This document shows positions 47,101-61,007 of a stretch of 64,000 bases of DNA, in pieces (position 1 is the first letter of the stretch; each line of letters begins with the position of its first letter). Both the position numbers and the translations under genes were made by a program. The notes under the pieces were generated by a model. The model had not been told where the DNA came from and made no database searches. It saw only the letters and a list, made by a program, of their open reading frames with translations. Location of the stretch: the NCBI RefSeq assembly GCF_036884655.1, contig NC_088348.1:23177501-23241500 (forward strand), read 5' to 3'. The DNA comes from Musa acuminata AAA Group. Taxonomy: Eukaryota; Streptophyta; Magnoliopsida; Zingiberales; Musaceae.

Positions 47101-50100
47101 ATTCTCGAATATTCTATTGTAATATGCAGTAATTGTGATCCAAATATATTAAATAAGCCTCCACATTTTTTCACCTGCTCATGACTGATAAGAGAATGAG
47201 ACGAAGGAGGTTGAGAAAATCCACTTAAATGAGCCAATGCCGCAGCCAGGGCTTGTGTTCCTAGTTCATCAATCAATCTTTGAGCAGCTGGGAGGAAATA
47301 CTGTATCGACTCAGAGTGAACACCCTGCAAAGTAGCAACTACTTGCTCTGCTGATGATTCCAGTACCTCTTGCATCGCTGGGGGGCTTGTAAACTCAAAC
47401 CTGCATCCTACATCACGTTCAAGAGATTTAACTGTTCTCCTCTGGCTACTAGTGAACATCAAGATGGCAGTGCCCTCTTTTCCGGCACGTCCAGTACGAC
47501 CAGAACGATGAACAAAAGTCTCTGGATCATTTGGCAGTTCATAATGAATAATCTGAAAAAAAAGAGCAAATATGTAAAGCATCTGACAACTTGCTGAAGA
47601 GTATTAACCGATTTTAAATTATACAAAAATGACTACTCACAAGGAACTTGCATTTGAAAGTAGGAAACAGCAACAATACCATTAAATATTAATTAATACT
47701 GAAAACTGATGTACACACATAAGCAATCATAATAAAAGTACCAGATCAACATTAGGTATATCAAGTCCACGAGCGGCAACATCAGTTGCAACAAGAACAG
47801 TAAATTTCCCTTGACGAAAACCATTCAAGGTTCTTTCTCGCTGATGTTGAGATATATCCCCATGTAGTGCCTCAGATGCTATACTGTTAGTTAAGGCCAT
47901 AGATACTTCATCGGCATCCCGCTTTGTCTGAGTGAAAACAATGGTCTTCCCACCCTTAGCATATACCTGCAAATAAAAAGTGCATGTATGATATACTCAG
48001 CCACAAACACAACTGAATGGTTCTGTTACAAGAAAGATGTGCCTCTTAACAGCAGATAAATGTCAAAAAAAGAACCATAATAGCTGCAAGAAGAGGACCA
48101 ATTTATAAACAAGTTATTTAAAAACAAACAGAAGCAGATTAAATGGGGACCATCTGAAATCGCACGTGCATCCACACACCAGCATGGATCAGTAGTTCGT
48201 AGGTTATTGTTTTGGAAAATCATTCCACAAAATTTCCGTATTGCATTCATTGAAGGAGATCTATATTCAAATCATAATAGCCTTTATAAATGAATTGGCA
48301 TGCAAAAGAGACCTTATCCAGACAAATCAATAAAAATTTATGCAATGACTCCATCCCTTTAAATGTCCCCAAAAGATGTATTGTGTTAGTCACTTGAGTC
48401 TCAGGATAGGCAACTTATGTTGTCTACAAAAGTTGAGCTTGCGAAGCAAGAAGAAGGGCAAAACATAATTGAGAAAATGATCACTCTTCAAAGTAAATGT
48501 CATCCATACCGTGATTAGGTCACTAAGGATTGTACGCTTTGAAGTTGAAGTTGTTGGTACGGCATAAAGTTTAATTCCTTCTGCTAGCTTCTCATCTTGG
48601 TCACCAACCTAGATAAAAAACAAACTTAAAAAAGATTATTTACATGAGGCATAATCATTGTGAAAAAATAATAAAAGTAACTTGTAAATTGATGCATAAT
48701 TGCATACTGCACAGTTTCACAAGTCTAAAACATACATAAAAATGTCTGCAACTTCATATTTTACGATTACGTTATAACTATAGCAGAATATTACAGCTAT
48801 CATTAATCGTATAAGAATAGAATAGACACATTATATATCAATTGATACGAAGATTATTTTACAATAATTTAAAACCTTAAAACATCTTTAGAATCATCAA
48901 TAGCCAATTGTTTGTTCATCAGCATATATTTGCAATTAAGCCTCCATCATGTTATAAGAACAAGTTCACCCAAGAATCTCAGGTATTGGAAGTACAGTTC
49001 CATGAAATATGGCACATATGATGCATGGCTTAAATTGGTAAGAGCCAAGTGTGTATTGAATCAAGCAGCCAAAATGAAACCACAAGGCATGCTAGTGAAA
49101 CTAAAATTCTCGGTTCCACTTATTGTCAAGTAGATGACTGAGTTCATAACCAATTGCAAGATGGATTTTAGACTTATATAGTTGAGACTGCACAAGTAAT
49201 CTAAAATGATGTTCCTGAAGAACAATAGGAGAGCCACTAACGTCAATCTCTTTGCAGAAGCCATGCAGTTGCTCATATCTAAATTAATTGCAGACTGAGA
49301 AAAATCTCATTATGATTAATAATTAACAAACAAATATAATGGTAACTGTCATCAGCTTCATGTTATGTTTGATCCATGTCATGGAACTTATAAAACAATT
49401 AATAACTAACGATAAATAATCTCAAATGTGTCTACTGTGATTGTTCTCTGGGTGTTATGCCTGTACCAGACACAATTGTATTACCTTTTCTTTGTGCATT
49501 TGAGGTATGAAGCAAATCAGCAGAAATCATTTTCAATCATGAAGGAACCCAGTAGGGTAATAAAAATCAAAAACCAACATGGACATACCAAGTCAACTAT
49601 GAGAGGATCATTTAGGTGTCTCCTAGCCAACTTCTTCACCCAATCAGGCATAGTTGCAGAAAATAGCATACTTTGACGCTTTGATGGCAGCTTTTCCAAT
49701 ATCAATTCTACATCTTCTTCAAACCCAACAGCCAGCATCCGATCAGCTTCATCAAGAACCAAGTACTCGACCTCTCCAAGCCGAAGGCTATTGTCATTAA
49801 TGAGGTCGATTATTCGACCTGGAGTTCCCACGACCACATCAACACCACGAGAAAGTGCACTCTTCTGAACGTTGTAAGAAACTCCTCCATAAACACATAC
49901 GGTGCTAAGATAAGGTGCTGACTCATCAATTTCCTTCTCGACTTGCTTCGCCAACTCCCTGGTAGGTGCAAGAACCAGAACCCGAGGAAGACGTCCTGAT
50001 TGCCTGAATAAAGAAGTGAAAATGCATACTGAATACAGAGAGAAAGCCATACAAGGTTACACGGTAACAATGATAATGAGATTTTTAGGAGAAAAATTAG

Positions 50101-50865
50101 AACCTTGACGTCTTCCGCCCCAAGTCGGCCTCGCTAAGTCGTTTAATTATGGGAATTCCGAACGCCAGTGTCTTTCCGGTACCGGTCTTTGCACGTGCAA
50201 TAAGGTCTCGGCCTTCAAGAGCAGGAAGCAACACGGCCCTCTAGGAAAAGAAAACAATGTGTATTACAATAATGTACCGGTCCGCTATGAAAGCAGCTCG
50301 ATTGGCGAGAGAGAAAAAGAATGAAGAACAAGAGGAAGGGCAAGAAGAAGAAAGAAAGCGACGATTTTGGCCACACCTGAATAGGGAAAAGGTGAGTAAT
50401 CCCTCGCTTCTCGAGGGAACTGACGAGCTGCTGCGGCAAATCCAGGCTAGCAATGGCCACCTCGTTCTCATCGTGACCGGCAGTGGCAGAGAAAGGCCCC
50501 TCTTCCTCCTCCTCGGACTCGTACGTGTCGGCGTCGTACCCCTCCTCTTCGCCTTCCTCGAGAGACGATTTCGAGAGGCCACGGAAGCCCTGGAACGCCT
50601 CCTCGCTAAGGACCGAGTTGGGAGAGGCAACTGCGGAGGTAACAAACATAGGGCAACGAGCCCTCGAGCCCCTGCGGTCGGCGCCGAGGCACAAGGAACC
50701 GAAGCGCTTGGTGGCGTCCGCGGCGGAGACCTTGAGGAGGCCGCTGCAGGAATGGGGTTTATCGGACAGGCAGGGGAAGACCCTCCGGGCGGAGAGATCC
50801 AAGGACGGAGTCCGGTACAGGGAAGACACGCCGATGGTGGCTGTGGTGGTACTGGTGGCGGCCAT
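44120..50865 (-). CDS. RH3: chloroplast DEAD-box ATP-dependent RNA helicase 3
   Basis: Ten exons on the minus strand join in frame at GT-AG sites: 50377-50865, 50104-50240, 49589-50003, 48510-48608, 47742-47966, 47175-47552, 46702-46845, 45845-45940, 45059-45336 and 44120-44189. They give 776 aa, close to known RH3 proteins. RH3 acts in plastids in group II intron splicing and ribosome assembly. The Ser/Thr/Ala-rich N-terminus looks like a transit peptide, followed by an acidic patch (about residues 110-135). Helicase motifs in order: Q motif ending FPIQ (163), AKTGTGKT (180-187), PTRELA (222-227), TPGR (269-272), DEAD (293-296), SAT (324-326), [10 protein letters not shown] (440-449) and [10 protein letters not shown] (470-479). 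A GUCT-type domain (about 575-660) precedes an Arg/Gly/Ser-rich tail, and a CCHC knuckle (C760, C763, H768, C773) ends the protein at ECPNK. The ATG at 50865 starts the transit-like sequence; the frame is open further upstream but that sequence looks like leader. Confidence 0.92.
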
Positions 50866-51027
50866 CGTCGACGGCTTTGTTTGCTCCGAAGCCGCCTTAG
50901 GGTGCGCGACGACCGAAGGAAGAGCGGCGAAGTAGGAGATAAGTGGGGGAGAGAGAGGGGTTTCGATAAGGCCGCTTCCCAGAACGAATAGCCTTATCAC
51001 CGGCCACCTAATCTTCCTCTTTCTTCA

Positions 51028-51036
51028 ATATATAGA
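51028..51036 (-). promoter_or_regulatory. putative TATA box of RH3
   Basis: The minus strand reads CTATATATT about 165 bp upstream of the RH3 start codon, a plausible TATA position for a leader of about 130 bp. This is a sequence-only suggestion. Confidence 0.4.
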
Positions 51037-51059
51037 CGGATGCAGAGAAATTTGAAGAG

Positions 51060-53727
51060 GACGTGAGCAGACTCGAGTTCGGACCGTCTGCAGTTGATCC
51101 TATTAGTCACGATCTCTATACTTTAAATATTTATATTAAAAAATTTATAATTTTAAAAATAAAATAAATAATCTTAGTTATCATAACATTCAGTTACATT
51201 AATAAAAAATATAATACGTTAGGTCATTGAATCTAAAAATGATAGATAAATAAATAATTTCAATATCTTTTTTATTACATAGGATGCTAAGTTTTTTTTA
51301 TCGATAAAATTATTAAAAATAAAAAAAGTATCTCTTTGTTCATCACTTTTACGTCGATCCAATACATAATGTCATGTATTATGTTTTTTATCAATACAAT
51401 TAACGATGTTAAAATAAATAAGATTATTTATTAAAATTATTTTTTTATAATAAAATTGTTTAAAACAAAAAAATATTAAAATTATCTCTTTATCTATCAC
51501 TTTGATATTGATCTAATACATTTATTAATTCATTTGATGACGTTATAATAAATAAACTATTTATTTTATTTTAAAATTATAAGAATCTCTTAGGTATAGA
51601 GATCGTGATACTAATTGGGTCTAAATACAAAAGATAATTAACCCCTCATCCTATTTTTTTTTGTTAATCATATTTATTTCAGTTAATAGAGGTTGGAAAT
51701 AGATTCATTCTTGCAAAGCTTTTTCATATTTACATAAATCCCGTAAATGAACTTATTTCTTTTTAGTATAATCATATAAAACTATAAGAATGTCACAAGA
51801 ATATAGAAAAAAGAGTTTAGTAAGATACAAAATAGCATCTTAGCATTTGATTTCGTAGTTTTGATGCATTTACTATTAATTGTCTAGCTCGCAAGAATAA
51901 TATGGATTAATGAGTGTTATAAATAAGCTAAACAAATTTAAATTGACAATATATTTTAGCAGGTACTGATGACATGTGATGATATTTGGATTTATTTGAT
52001 ATGTTTAAGTCGGATTAAATATTGTTTAATCGGATTTGAAATTAGCGTTTGGGTTCAATAGATTGGGACATTTGAGGAGATGTGTGAGCCAGGATAGATG
52101 GAGATGATTTGCATGCGAGGAATCATTCGACACAAACTACTCTTTGCCAAGAAATTAGCAACTCTCGGTCGATGAAATGCTTTTGTTGCAGGGTAACTCC
52201 GACTCGATTCATTCACATCAAATGCTTCTATTGTTGCCAGCTAAAGTGATGCCCAAATGCTGTTCTTGCTCGATCAAAAGGTAATAACCATGCGATTCTT
52301 ATTCCGACCAACTTGAGTCTTTTGATGCCGTTTGAGTTTGATGGGCACTATGTTGCTTGCTTGCTTGGTGTTTGTGTGAATGCCTACAAGACATGCTTGT
52401 CAGCAGCACAGCATTTAGCTGGTGATGGGTGGATAACTTGGAATTCGGGAGAGGGGTTCGTTTCTCTTGTCCAAGATGTTCACTTTCATCTGCTGATTTA
52501 TATTCTAAAGGATTGGAAGGGCATTGGTGCATTTCTTTTTTTCTTAGTCGTATGGAATCTGGTGAAATTAGGATTCGTGTGAGTGGGTCACAACAACTGT
52601 TTGATAAAATGTTTAAAGAAGTGTGATGATTCTTATGCCATGCAAATGTTAAGATTTGAAATTTGATCTTAATATAGATAATATACAGGGTTGAATCTTA
52701 ATATAGATAACTAAAGCTCCACTTAGTATCAGAATTTCATGGGGTTTTTCTACAAATTCTGCAATTTTAGTCTAAGAACTTCCTCGCAGAACCTTTTACC
52801 AAAAATTAGAATCATGCAAATTCCACCCTCATTCAATTCCTAGCAACTGTTTCTTTTGGGAATATCATAGGCTCTTGAGTCAAATACCCTCAAGATTCCC
52901 TCTTTTAAATCCCACCATCCAAATCTTATACTCCAGGTTCGAAAGTCTTCATGAATATTTCAAATCCATGCTTAAGACAAACATAATTTAATTATTACTT
53001 GACATAATAAAAAAATCTAACTCTAAATTTTTGTCCCTACTTATTATTTTCTGAGAAATCCTGGGATTTCCAGTCCCTCGAGGCTCATTCTACATGTGTG
53101 GTAGATTTCAATTCTTAAATGAACTTATATGTCATCATATGAAGAATTTAATCTTCTCTTGTTCTTGAATTAGTTTCTATGTTGTAGTACTCAAAGTTGC
53201 CTTATCATATCATATGTTGGTATATGAGGAGAAGAAGAAGCTTACCATGGTTACCATAATACATTGAACCACTTGAAATATAAGGATATAACAATGTTTA
53301 GTCTTGCCATAAAGTGTTTGATTCTTTGTTGCCTCTTGCTGGACTTTGACTTTTGGATTTCGGTGAAAATTTCTTGATATTCTGACAAATTACACTTGCT
53401 TTGTATTTCTAACCCCAATTTCTCAAAATTTCTTGATTTCATTCTTTTGACAATACATCTTTTGGCTCAACAAACGAGGGAAAGGATTCATATTTTATTT
53501 TTCAGTTCATTTGTGATGACTCAGCTTATTTCAGTTTCCTTTCTTTGGTTATACAAAATTCGGGAATGGTATATTTTTCCACCAAGCAATTATGAAAAAC
53601 ATTTCAATAGTTTCCCTTTTGATGTATTACTAAACAAGTTATCTAACGTGAATATGATAATTCCAAATTTTGATGCACCTATGGTAGACAAAGGATAGGC
53701 AAAGCAATTATTGTACCTATTAATCCT
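51060..53727. other. AT-rich intergenic region
   Basis: No gene is supported. The first 550 bp are extremely AT-rich. A short frame at 52313-52582 (+) lies next to ordinary intergenic sequence and shows no domain, no homology that I recognise and no splice context. No transposon termini were identified before 53728. Confidence 0.5.
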
Positions 53728-55002
53728 TATTAGGATCCAGTCAGCACTAAGAGGGGGAGGAGGGTGAATTAGTACAGTGGATAAAAACGTCAGTTTAAAA
53801 ACTTCGTATGATGAAAAAATCGATCTCGGAAGATTGTTTGAAAGCATGTTTATTCGTAAGGATAGTGAAAACCAAGTAAGATAGAAGTGAAGCAATTGCA
53901 AAGTAAATGACAATAATAGAAATGCAAATCAGAATTTATAATGGTTCGATCATTGTAACCTACATCCACTTCTGATTCCTCCTCCGTCGATGTCACCGGT
54001 GTCCACTAATGGTCTTCCTTTAATAGGCAAAGATTAACCATCTCTTTTACGGTACTTTCTCTTTTTTACGGGTTTAGGAGATAACATTTACAAGCCTCAT
54101 ACCTCACTTGAATGATTATAACTCTAGAAACGGAGGAGGAGGACTTTTTCTTTTTTACAACACTTTTAACACCCCAAGATTTCATAATATTGTTCACACT
54201 TTCATGCATTTTTATGCAGAAAAGGGTGGGGTATTTATAGGCCCTAATGGCTTCAGAATTGGAGCCAAACACATCTCCAGATTTCAGGGTACTTACGATA
54301 CCATTGCCATTATTAGGCGATACTATCACTTGCAGACTGACACTGGGCGGTACCACCGCTTGACAGAGCTCGAAGACCGAGCTCTAGCTGTATGATTACT
54401 TGACAAGGCGGTACCACCGCTTGACAACATTAACTATCGACGGTACCATCACCCAGTCTAGGCGGTACCATCGCCCAGTGCACTTGGGAGACCGAGTCAT
54501 AGGCGGTGCCACCGCCGGTTATGACTTCAAGTGTTGAATGGGCTATTCAATTGGCCCAATTCAGCCTTGTCAGTGGGATTACCTCCCAATCCTAACTCAA
54601 CTTAAGGTCTAACTACGATATTTAAGATATTTAAGCAAGCAGACTCTATCCGTAATGTCGATTGTTCTTCCGGCGATCTTTCGATGAACTTTCGATGATC
54701 TTTCGGTAATGTTCCAGCGGACTCCCAGCAAGCTCCTGGACTTTACGACGATCTTCTTGGCGAGTTTCGACGAGCTTCTTTGGTAAGCTCCTAGACTTCT
54801 CGGTCAATTCTGGCAGAACTTTCGACTAATGTTTAGACTTTTGACGAACTCTCGAACTCCCAACGAAGTCTCGATCTTAACTCCGACTCAACATCTACTT
54901 TATGCCTTACTGCTATCGTAGTTAATCTTGCACTTTCTTAACATATAGATTAGATCAAATAATTTACCAATTGATTTCATCATCAAAATATGAGATTCAA
55001 CA
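53728..55002 (-). repeat. 3' LTR of G
   Basis: 1275 bp. The minus-strand TATA motif (CTATAAATACCCC) is near 54226-54240, and the GC-rich palindromic U3 array (CGGTACCACCGC words) is at 54326-54515. A short G-rich tract lies at 53751-53764 near the LTR end, whose TG is mutated to TA. Confidence 0.82.
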
Positions 55003-56378
55003 ATCTCCCCCTTTTTTATGATGATAATCAATTGACGACGGAATTAACCTTAACTCCCCCTATCTATATGTAGAAAAGATACTCTTGAATTCAAGGCCTT
55101 TGAATTCAAGCATCAAATCGATAAGTTATATTCATCTAAACTTATCAATATGCACATCATGATACTTATCATGATTTACCAATACAATACCATATATTTA
55201 TCAAAAAATGATATCAAGGCATGACATCTATTTTCAAGTTAATGATGATAGATAATCATCATTTTCAAATATGATACGAATTTCAAATATGAATTTTAGC
55301 AAGATGACAATTTTAGATAAATAATAATAATTCATCAATACATGGCAAGATATCGATTGTAAATAGTAAGTTGAGCTCATGATATCTTATCATAATGAAA
55401 GACATTTATCAAGCATTCATAAAACATTTCAAGTATCTATAATATATATGAAATACGTTTTGATATGTTTCAAGTATTTGCGATGTATTATGATGTATTT
55501 GATGATTCCAATTATATTTTAACCATTCGCAAAACATACAAGCATTTACGATAAGATACATTTTATATATTTATCATTTGTCATAAACATTCAATTTGTC
55601 ATCAATTTACCATATTTCTCTCCCTTTATCATTAATAAAAAGAACATTTCAACAATGCAATTATGGTAAAAGTTCAGGTAAGTTTCATACTAATTTATCT
55701 AAACTATAAATGAAGGTAAGCAAAAACTTTACATGATAACTTTTTGGATGAGCTAACAATTTTACTCAAGGGCTTTTTGGTTCTTCTTTATATGTGCAAG
55801 TTAAGTTTCTTTCTTCCTTTGCCATAAAAAATAAGAAGAGGGAGAAGGGTAAAAAGGAATCTATTAAGAACCAAATTTTTTAAATGATTTGAACCAAGTC
55901 AAATTCAAAATAATAAGTGAGCTTGTAAGTGATCACACTTCAATTTTTTAACAATGAGAAGGGATTTATGAAAATGATCAAGATATTCATATGAAATCAA
56001 ATCCTCATTCTTGTAAGTGATTATCACATACTAAAAATTCATAAAAATTCTTCTTTTACAAGAAGAGTAAGGAAGAATTCATGGGAAGGGAATATCATAT
56101 GAAAAAGAAATCCATGAATAATACTTTATAAATCAAATATGTTTCTCATTAAAAAATTCACAAGAGTGAAATCCGTGAAAGATGCATTTGTCAATGAATT
56201 CGATGAGTGAAGGAACTAAGTGTATCAAAAATCATTAAGTTTGTATAAAATAAAATTTGATACCAAATAGATTGATATTCCAGATTTCATAAAAGCTGAG
56301 AAAATCCGAAAATAATATACATCAAAATCATACATTCGGACAATTGAACATCCCTAACCCCCTTCTAATAAAATCAAA
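55003..56378 (-). other. AT-rich region between pol and 3' LTR of G
   Basis: This holds the polypurine tract (minus strand CATAAAAAAGGGGGAGAT) and about 1.3 kb of AT-rich DNA without frames. It corresponds in position to the long AT-rich interiors of A1 and A2. Confidence 0.5.
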
Positions 56379-59340
56379 TTATTCTTCACATAAAGTTTTT
56401 GTAAAGATATCGGCTAATTGATATTTTGTATCAATAAACTCTAAAGATATGTCATGGTTATTAACATGATCTCTTATAAAATGATGCCTAATGTCAATAT
56501 GTTTGGTTCTAGAGTGTTGAATAGGATATTTTGTTAAACATATTGCACTTGTGTTATCATATTTTATGGGAATATTTTTCAGGTGAATTTCATAATCCTC
56601 TAAAGTGTTTTTCATCCATATAACTTGAGCACAGCATGCACCTGCTGTTATATACTCGGCTTCGATAATGCAACCAAGTTTTGTTTCTTGGAAGACCAAT
56701 AGATAAGTGTGTGTCCTAAAAATTGACATGTTCCGGAAGTGCTTTTTCTATCTATTTGATAGCCAACAAAATCGGCATCGACATAACCAAGCAATTCAAA
56801 GTTGTTAGATTTTGGACACCATAATCCTAGTTTAGGGGTTCCTTTTAGGTATCTAAAAATCCTTTTAACAACTTTTAAGTGAGATTGCTTGAGGTTAGAT
56901 TGAAACCTAGCACAAAGTCATGCATTAAACATGATGTCCGGTCTAATTACGGTGAGGTATAGTGAACTACCTATCATACCTCTATAAGCTTTTTTATCAA
57001 AGCTTTCTCTACTTTCGTCAATGTCTAATTTAGTGGGGGTAGTTATAGGAGTATTGATAGCCTTTGAATTATCCATATTAAACCGTTTTAGTAATTCTAA
57101 TACATATTTTATTTGACTAAGAAAAATACCATCACTAAGTTGTCTAATTTGTAGGCCTAAAAAGAATATTAGTTCCCCCATTAAACTCATTTCAAACTCT
57201 AGACTCATACTCTTGGCAAACGATTCACATAAAGATTCATTTATAGAATAAAAAATAATATCATCAACATAAATTTGAATAATAAAAAAATTATTTTTAA
57301 ATTTTTTGATAAACAATGTAATATCGACCTTACCTTTAGAGAAATTATTTTGGATAAGAAATAAGTTAAGTCTCTCATACCAAGCCCTTGGGCTTATTTT
57401 AATTCATAGAGAGCTTTAATCAATTTAAACATATGATTTGGTAAATTATCATTCTTAAATCCGGGAGATTGTTCAATATAAACTTCTTCGAAAATAAAGT
57501 TATTAAGAAAAGTACTTTTAACATCTATTTGAAATAACTTAAAATTATTACTACTAGTATAAGTAAGGAGCATCCTTATGGCTTCTAATTATGTCACAAG
57601 AGCGAATGTTTTTTTATAATCGATATCTTCTTCTTGGTTGAAACCCTTGGCCACTAATCTAGTCTTATTTCTAACCACGATACCAAATTCATCTTGTTTG
57701 TTTCTAAAAACTCATTTAGTATCAATAACTAAATGGTCATTTGGTCTTAGAATAAGCTTTCACATATCATTTCTCTTAAATTGGTTCAACTATTCTTGTA
57801 TTGCGATAACCCATAAATCATCTTTCAATGCCTCGTCAATACATTTAGGTTCAATTTGAGAAAGAAAAGCGGCATTGGCACAAAACTTTTTAAGAGAAGA
57901 ACGAGTTTGAACCCCTTTTGATGTGTCTCATATGATTAGCTCTTTAGGATGAGCATCTACATACTTCCATTTTTTTGGTAAGGATGTTTTGGAAGAAGAT
58001 GCATCCAAGTTGCTAGTTGGAGGAGAGGGTCTATTTAAATTCAAAACATCAAAATTAAGATCATCATCAAATTCTTTTTCTTAAATTCAAAAATTTTATT
58101 AAAGACAATATAAATAAACTCTTCTATAACTAAAATTCTTTTGTTAAAAATATGAAAGACTTTTGAAATAGTAGAATAGCCAAGAAAAATCCCTTCATCG
58201 GATTTTACATCAAACTTTCCTAAGGTATCTTTTTCATTCAAGATAAAACATTTATAACCGAAAACTTTAAAATATGTAATATTAGATTTTTTGTTATTTT
58301 ATAATTCATAAGGAGTTTTGAAAAGTAATAGTCCTACTAGAACCCTATTCATGACATAGTATGTCGTATTAACGACTTCGGTCCAAAAATATTTGGGTAG
58401 GCTATGCTCGTTTAACATGGTTCTTATCATTTCTTGTAAATTTTACTCTTTTTTTCTACTACTCCATTTTATTGAGGATTTCTCAGAGTAGAGAAATTGT
58501 TATTGTATCTATTAGATTCACAAAAATTTTAGAAATCATGGTTTTGAAATTCCCCACCGTGGTCACTCCGAATTGATGAAATCATAAAGCCTTTTTCATT
58601 TTGAATAAGTTTACAAAACTTAAAAAAATATCTAAAGCAATCACTTTTGTGTGCCAAGAAATATGTCCAAGTATATCTACTATAATCGTCCACAATGACA
58701 AAGGCATATTTGCTACCTCCTAAACTTGATGTATCAATTGGTCCAAACAAATCCATATGAATCAATTGTAATAGTCTAGAGATGCTTATTTAATTCTTTG
58801 GTTTGAAACTACCTTTTATTTGTTTTCCTAGTTGACATGCATCATACACATTATCTTTAACAAACTTAATGTTATGAATACCTCTTACAAGTCTCTTAGA
58901 TTAGATTTGAGAGATTATTTTTATGCTAGCATGACCTAATCTCCTATGCCAAAACCAAGCATCGTCATTGAAAACTGAAAAACATATTTCATTACAAAGA
59001 TCATCAATGTTAATAGTGTACATTATTTTGTTTTAGGCAATCATAGAGGTGTTTTTGTGTGGTTGTTCAATAATGCAAGAATTAGATTCAAATCTAATGA
59101 CATATCCTTTATCACATAATTGACTAATGCTCAAAAGATTGTACTTTAAACCATTAACTAACAACACATTTTTAATCAAAAAGTTAGATTTGTTACTTAT
59201 GGTTCCTTTGCCAATGATTTTACCATTGTTATTATCTCCGAATGTGACGTACCCTTCGTCAAGGCTAGTGAGCTTAGAGAATTGAGATGGATATCCGATT
59301 ATGTGCCTTAAGCATCTACTATTAAGATATCATCTCTTGC
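56379..59340 (-). pseudogene. degenerate Copia pol of G (PR, IN, RT, RNase H)
   Basis: On the minus strand, domains appear in Copia order. First come protease-end and GAG-pre-integrase sequence at about 59260-58790, with LLSISQLCDKGY and a WHRRLGHAS-like box. Integrase core pieces lie at 58765-58529, with HMDLFGP and RSDHGGEF carrying two of the catalytic acidic residues. Reverse transcriptase runs from about 57850 (DLWVIAIQE) to 56918, with the catalytic YVDD at about 57262. RNase H lies at 56729-56379, with EAEYITAG, DNTSAICLT and KHIDIRHHF, ending LADIFTKTL. Stops and frameshifts occur between and within the domains, so no functional polyprotein is possible. Integrase before reverse transcriptase identifies Copia rather than Gypsy. 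Confidence 0.85.
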
Positions 59341-59707
59341 TTCTCGCTTGTGATGACAAACATTTCTATAAAAAAGAATGATTTTTAGATATCCATTTGA
59401 CCTTGGGTGCCTCAAAAATCAATCGATTTAACTTCTCATTTTGCATGAAGTTCTTTATGGTTCATTTAGGAACCCAAATCAATTTATGTGGACTACATCT
59501 CTTAAACAGATATTGATAAGCAACATATCCAAATTTGTAATAAAAATTATATTTGTTTCGGGGTAAAACATGCAAAGTTAGGCCTTTAACAAAGATGACT
59601 GGATTTTTATGAGTGTTACTCACAAAACCGATTCCATCTCTTCTATGAACATGATTCTTACTCACAAGAATCATGTTTAAGGAGTTGCTACTTATTTCAA
59701 AAATTTT

Positions 59708-60957
59708 TTAAGTTTCATGTAGTTGTAAATTCTCTTTTTTAAGCGTTTCTAATTCATTACATTGTGTGCAAGCAGCTAAACTATCATCATGCTCAATTTT
59801 TAATCTATCAAAATCACTAATAAGAGAAGCATGCTCTTTTTTTAATAATTTATATTTTTTACTAACTAATTTATATTCATCAAATAAATCATGAAAAGTA
59901 CTTAGTAATTCATCAAAAGGTAAATTTACATCTAATGAACTGCTTACCTCATCTCCGATAGCCATTAGCGCATAGTGAGTAACTTGCTCTATGTTGGTTG
60001 GCTCCTCTTCTTCGGATGCACTTGCGTTGTCCTATGTTACTTTAAGAGTTTTTTTTTTCATTAGTTGTTTCTTCTTTGCTTGGGGACATTCGCTCTTGAA
60101 ATGTATCGGCTTCTTGCATTCGTAGCATATAACTTGTTCTTTCTTGGGTTCAATTTTATTTTTAATGTCATTTTTAAATTTTTCTTTTTATAAATTTTTT
60201 TGAACTTTCTTGTTAAGAGTGCCAAGTCATCATCAGAGTCCTCATCACTTGAATTTTCTTTTAAATGGTCTTCATGAGTTCTTAGTGTCATATCATTCAT
60301 GTTCTTTGGAAGGTTATTCTCAAGCTCTTCATGAGCTTTGCAAATCATCTCATAGGTCATTAGTGACCCGATAAGTTCTTCGAGAGGAAAATTATTTAAA
60401 TCCTTGGCTTCTTGAATGACCGTTACTTTAGGGTCCTAACTCTTTTGAAATGATCTCAAGATTTTATTAACAAGTTCAAAGTTCAAAAAACATTTGCCAA
60501 GAGCTTTTAAACTATTGACGACATCCGTAAAATGGGTAAACATGTCGATAATAGTTTCACTTGGCTTCATCCGAAATAATTCATAAGTATGAACTAAAAG
60601 ATTTATCTTCGACTCCTTTACTCTACTAGTGCCTTCATGAGTGATTTCGAGTGTGTACCAAATATCAAAAGTAGTTTCACAAATAGATACTCGATCGAAC
60701 TCGTTTTTATCTAAAGCATAAGAAAAGGCATTCATAGCCTTGGCATTTAAAGTGAATGTCTTCTTCTCCAACTCATTCCAATCATTCATTGGAAGAGAAA
60801 ACTTTTGAAAGTCATTTTCCACAAGGTTCCATAACTCAAAATCCATTGAGATTAGAAAGATCCTCATTCTAGTCTTCCAATATGTGTAATCTGTCCCATT
60901 GAACATGGGTGGACGTATAATTGAATGATGACTCTCTTGATTGCCGGCAAAAGCCAT
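59708..60957 (-). pseudogene. degenerate Copia gag of G, with zinc knuckle
   Basis: The first 173 codons (60957-60436) are open and closely resemble the A1/A2 Gag: FNGTDYTYWKTRMRIFL, NAKAMNAFSYALDKNEF, HEGTSRVKESKINLL, LKALGKCF. A stop follows, then a second open piece (60360-60061). Its adjacent frame contains a CX2CX4HX4C knuckle at about 60075-60130 (CYECKKPIHFKSEC). A further piece (59965-59708) is Leu/Lys/Glu-rich and likely coiled-coil. It therefore keeps the knuckle that A1 and A2 lack. Confidence 0.8.
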
Positions 60958-60993
60958 TTATCTTGGGTTTCAAACCAAATCGAGAGCAATCGA

Positions 60994-61004
60994 GCTCTGA
61001 TACC
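60994..61004 (-). other. tRNA-Met primer binding site of G
   Basis: The minus strand reads GGTATCAGAGC between the 5' LTR and gag, identical to the site in A2. Confidence 0.82.
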
Positions 61005-61007
61005 AAT

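Noticed and set aside
50257..50991. A 244-codon plus-strand frame opposite RH3 exon 1
   Set aside because: It is the shadow of a GC-rich first exon; the minus-strand frame continues through correctly spliced helicase motifs.
52299..52626. Short frames on both strands in the intergenic region between RH3 and element G
   Set aside because: No recognisable domain, no promoter or splice context, and alternative frames are equally open.
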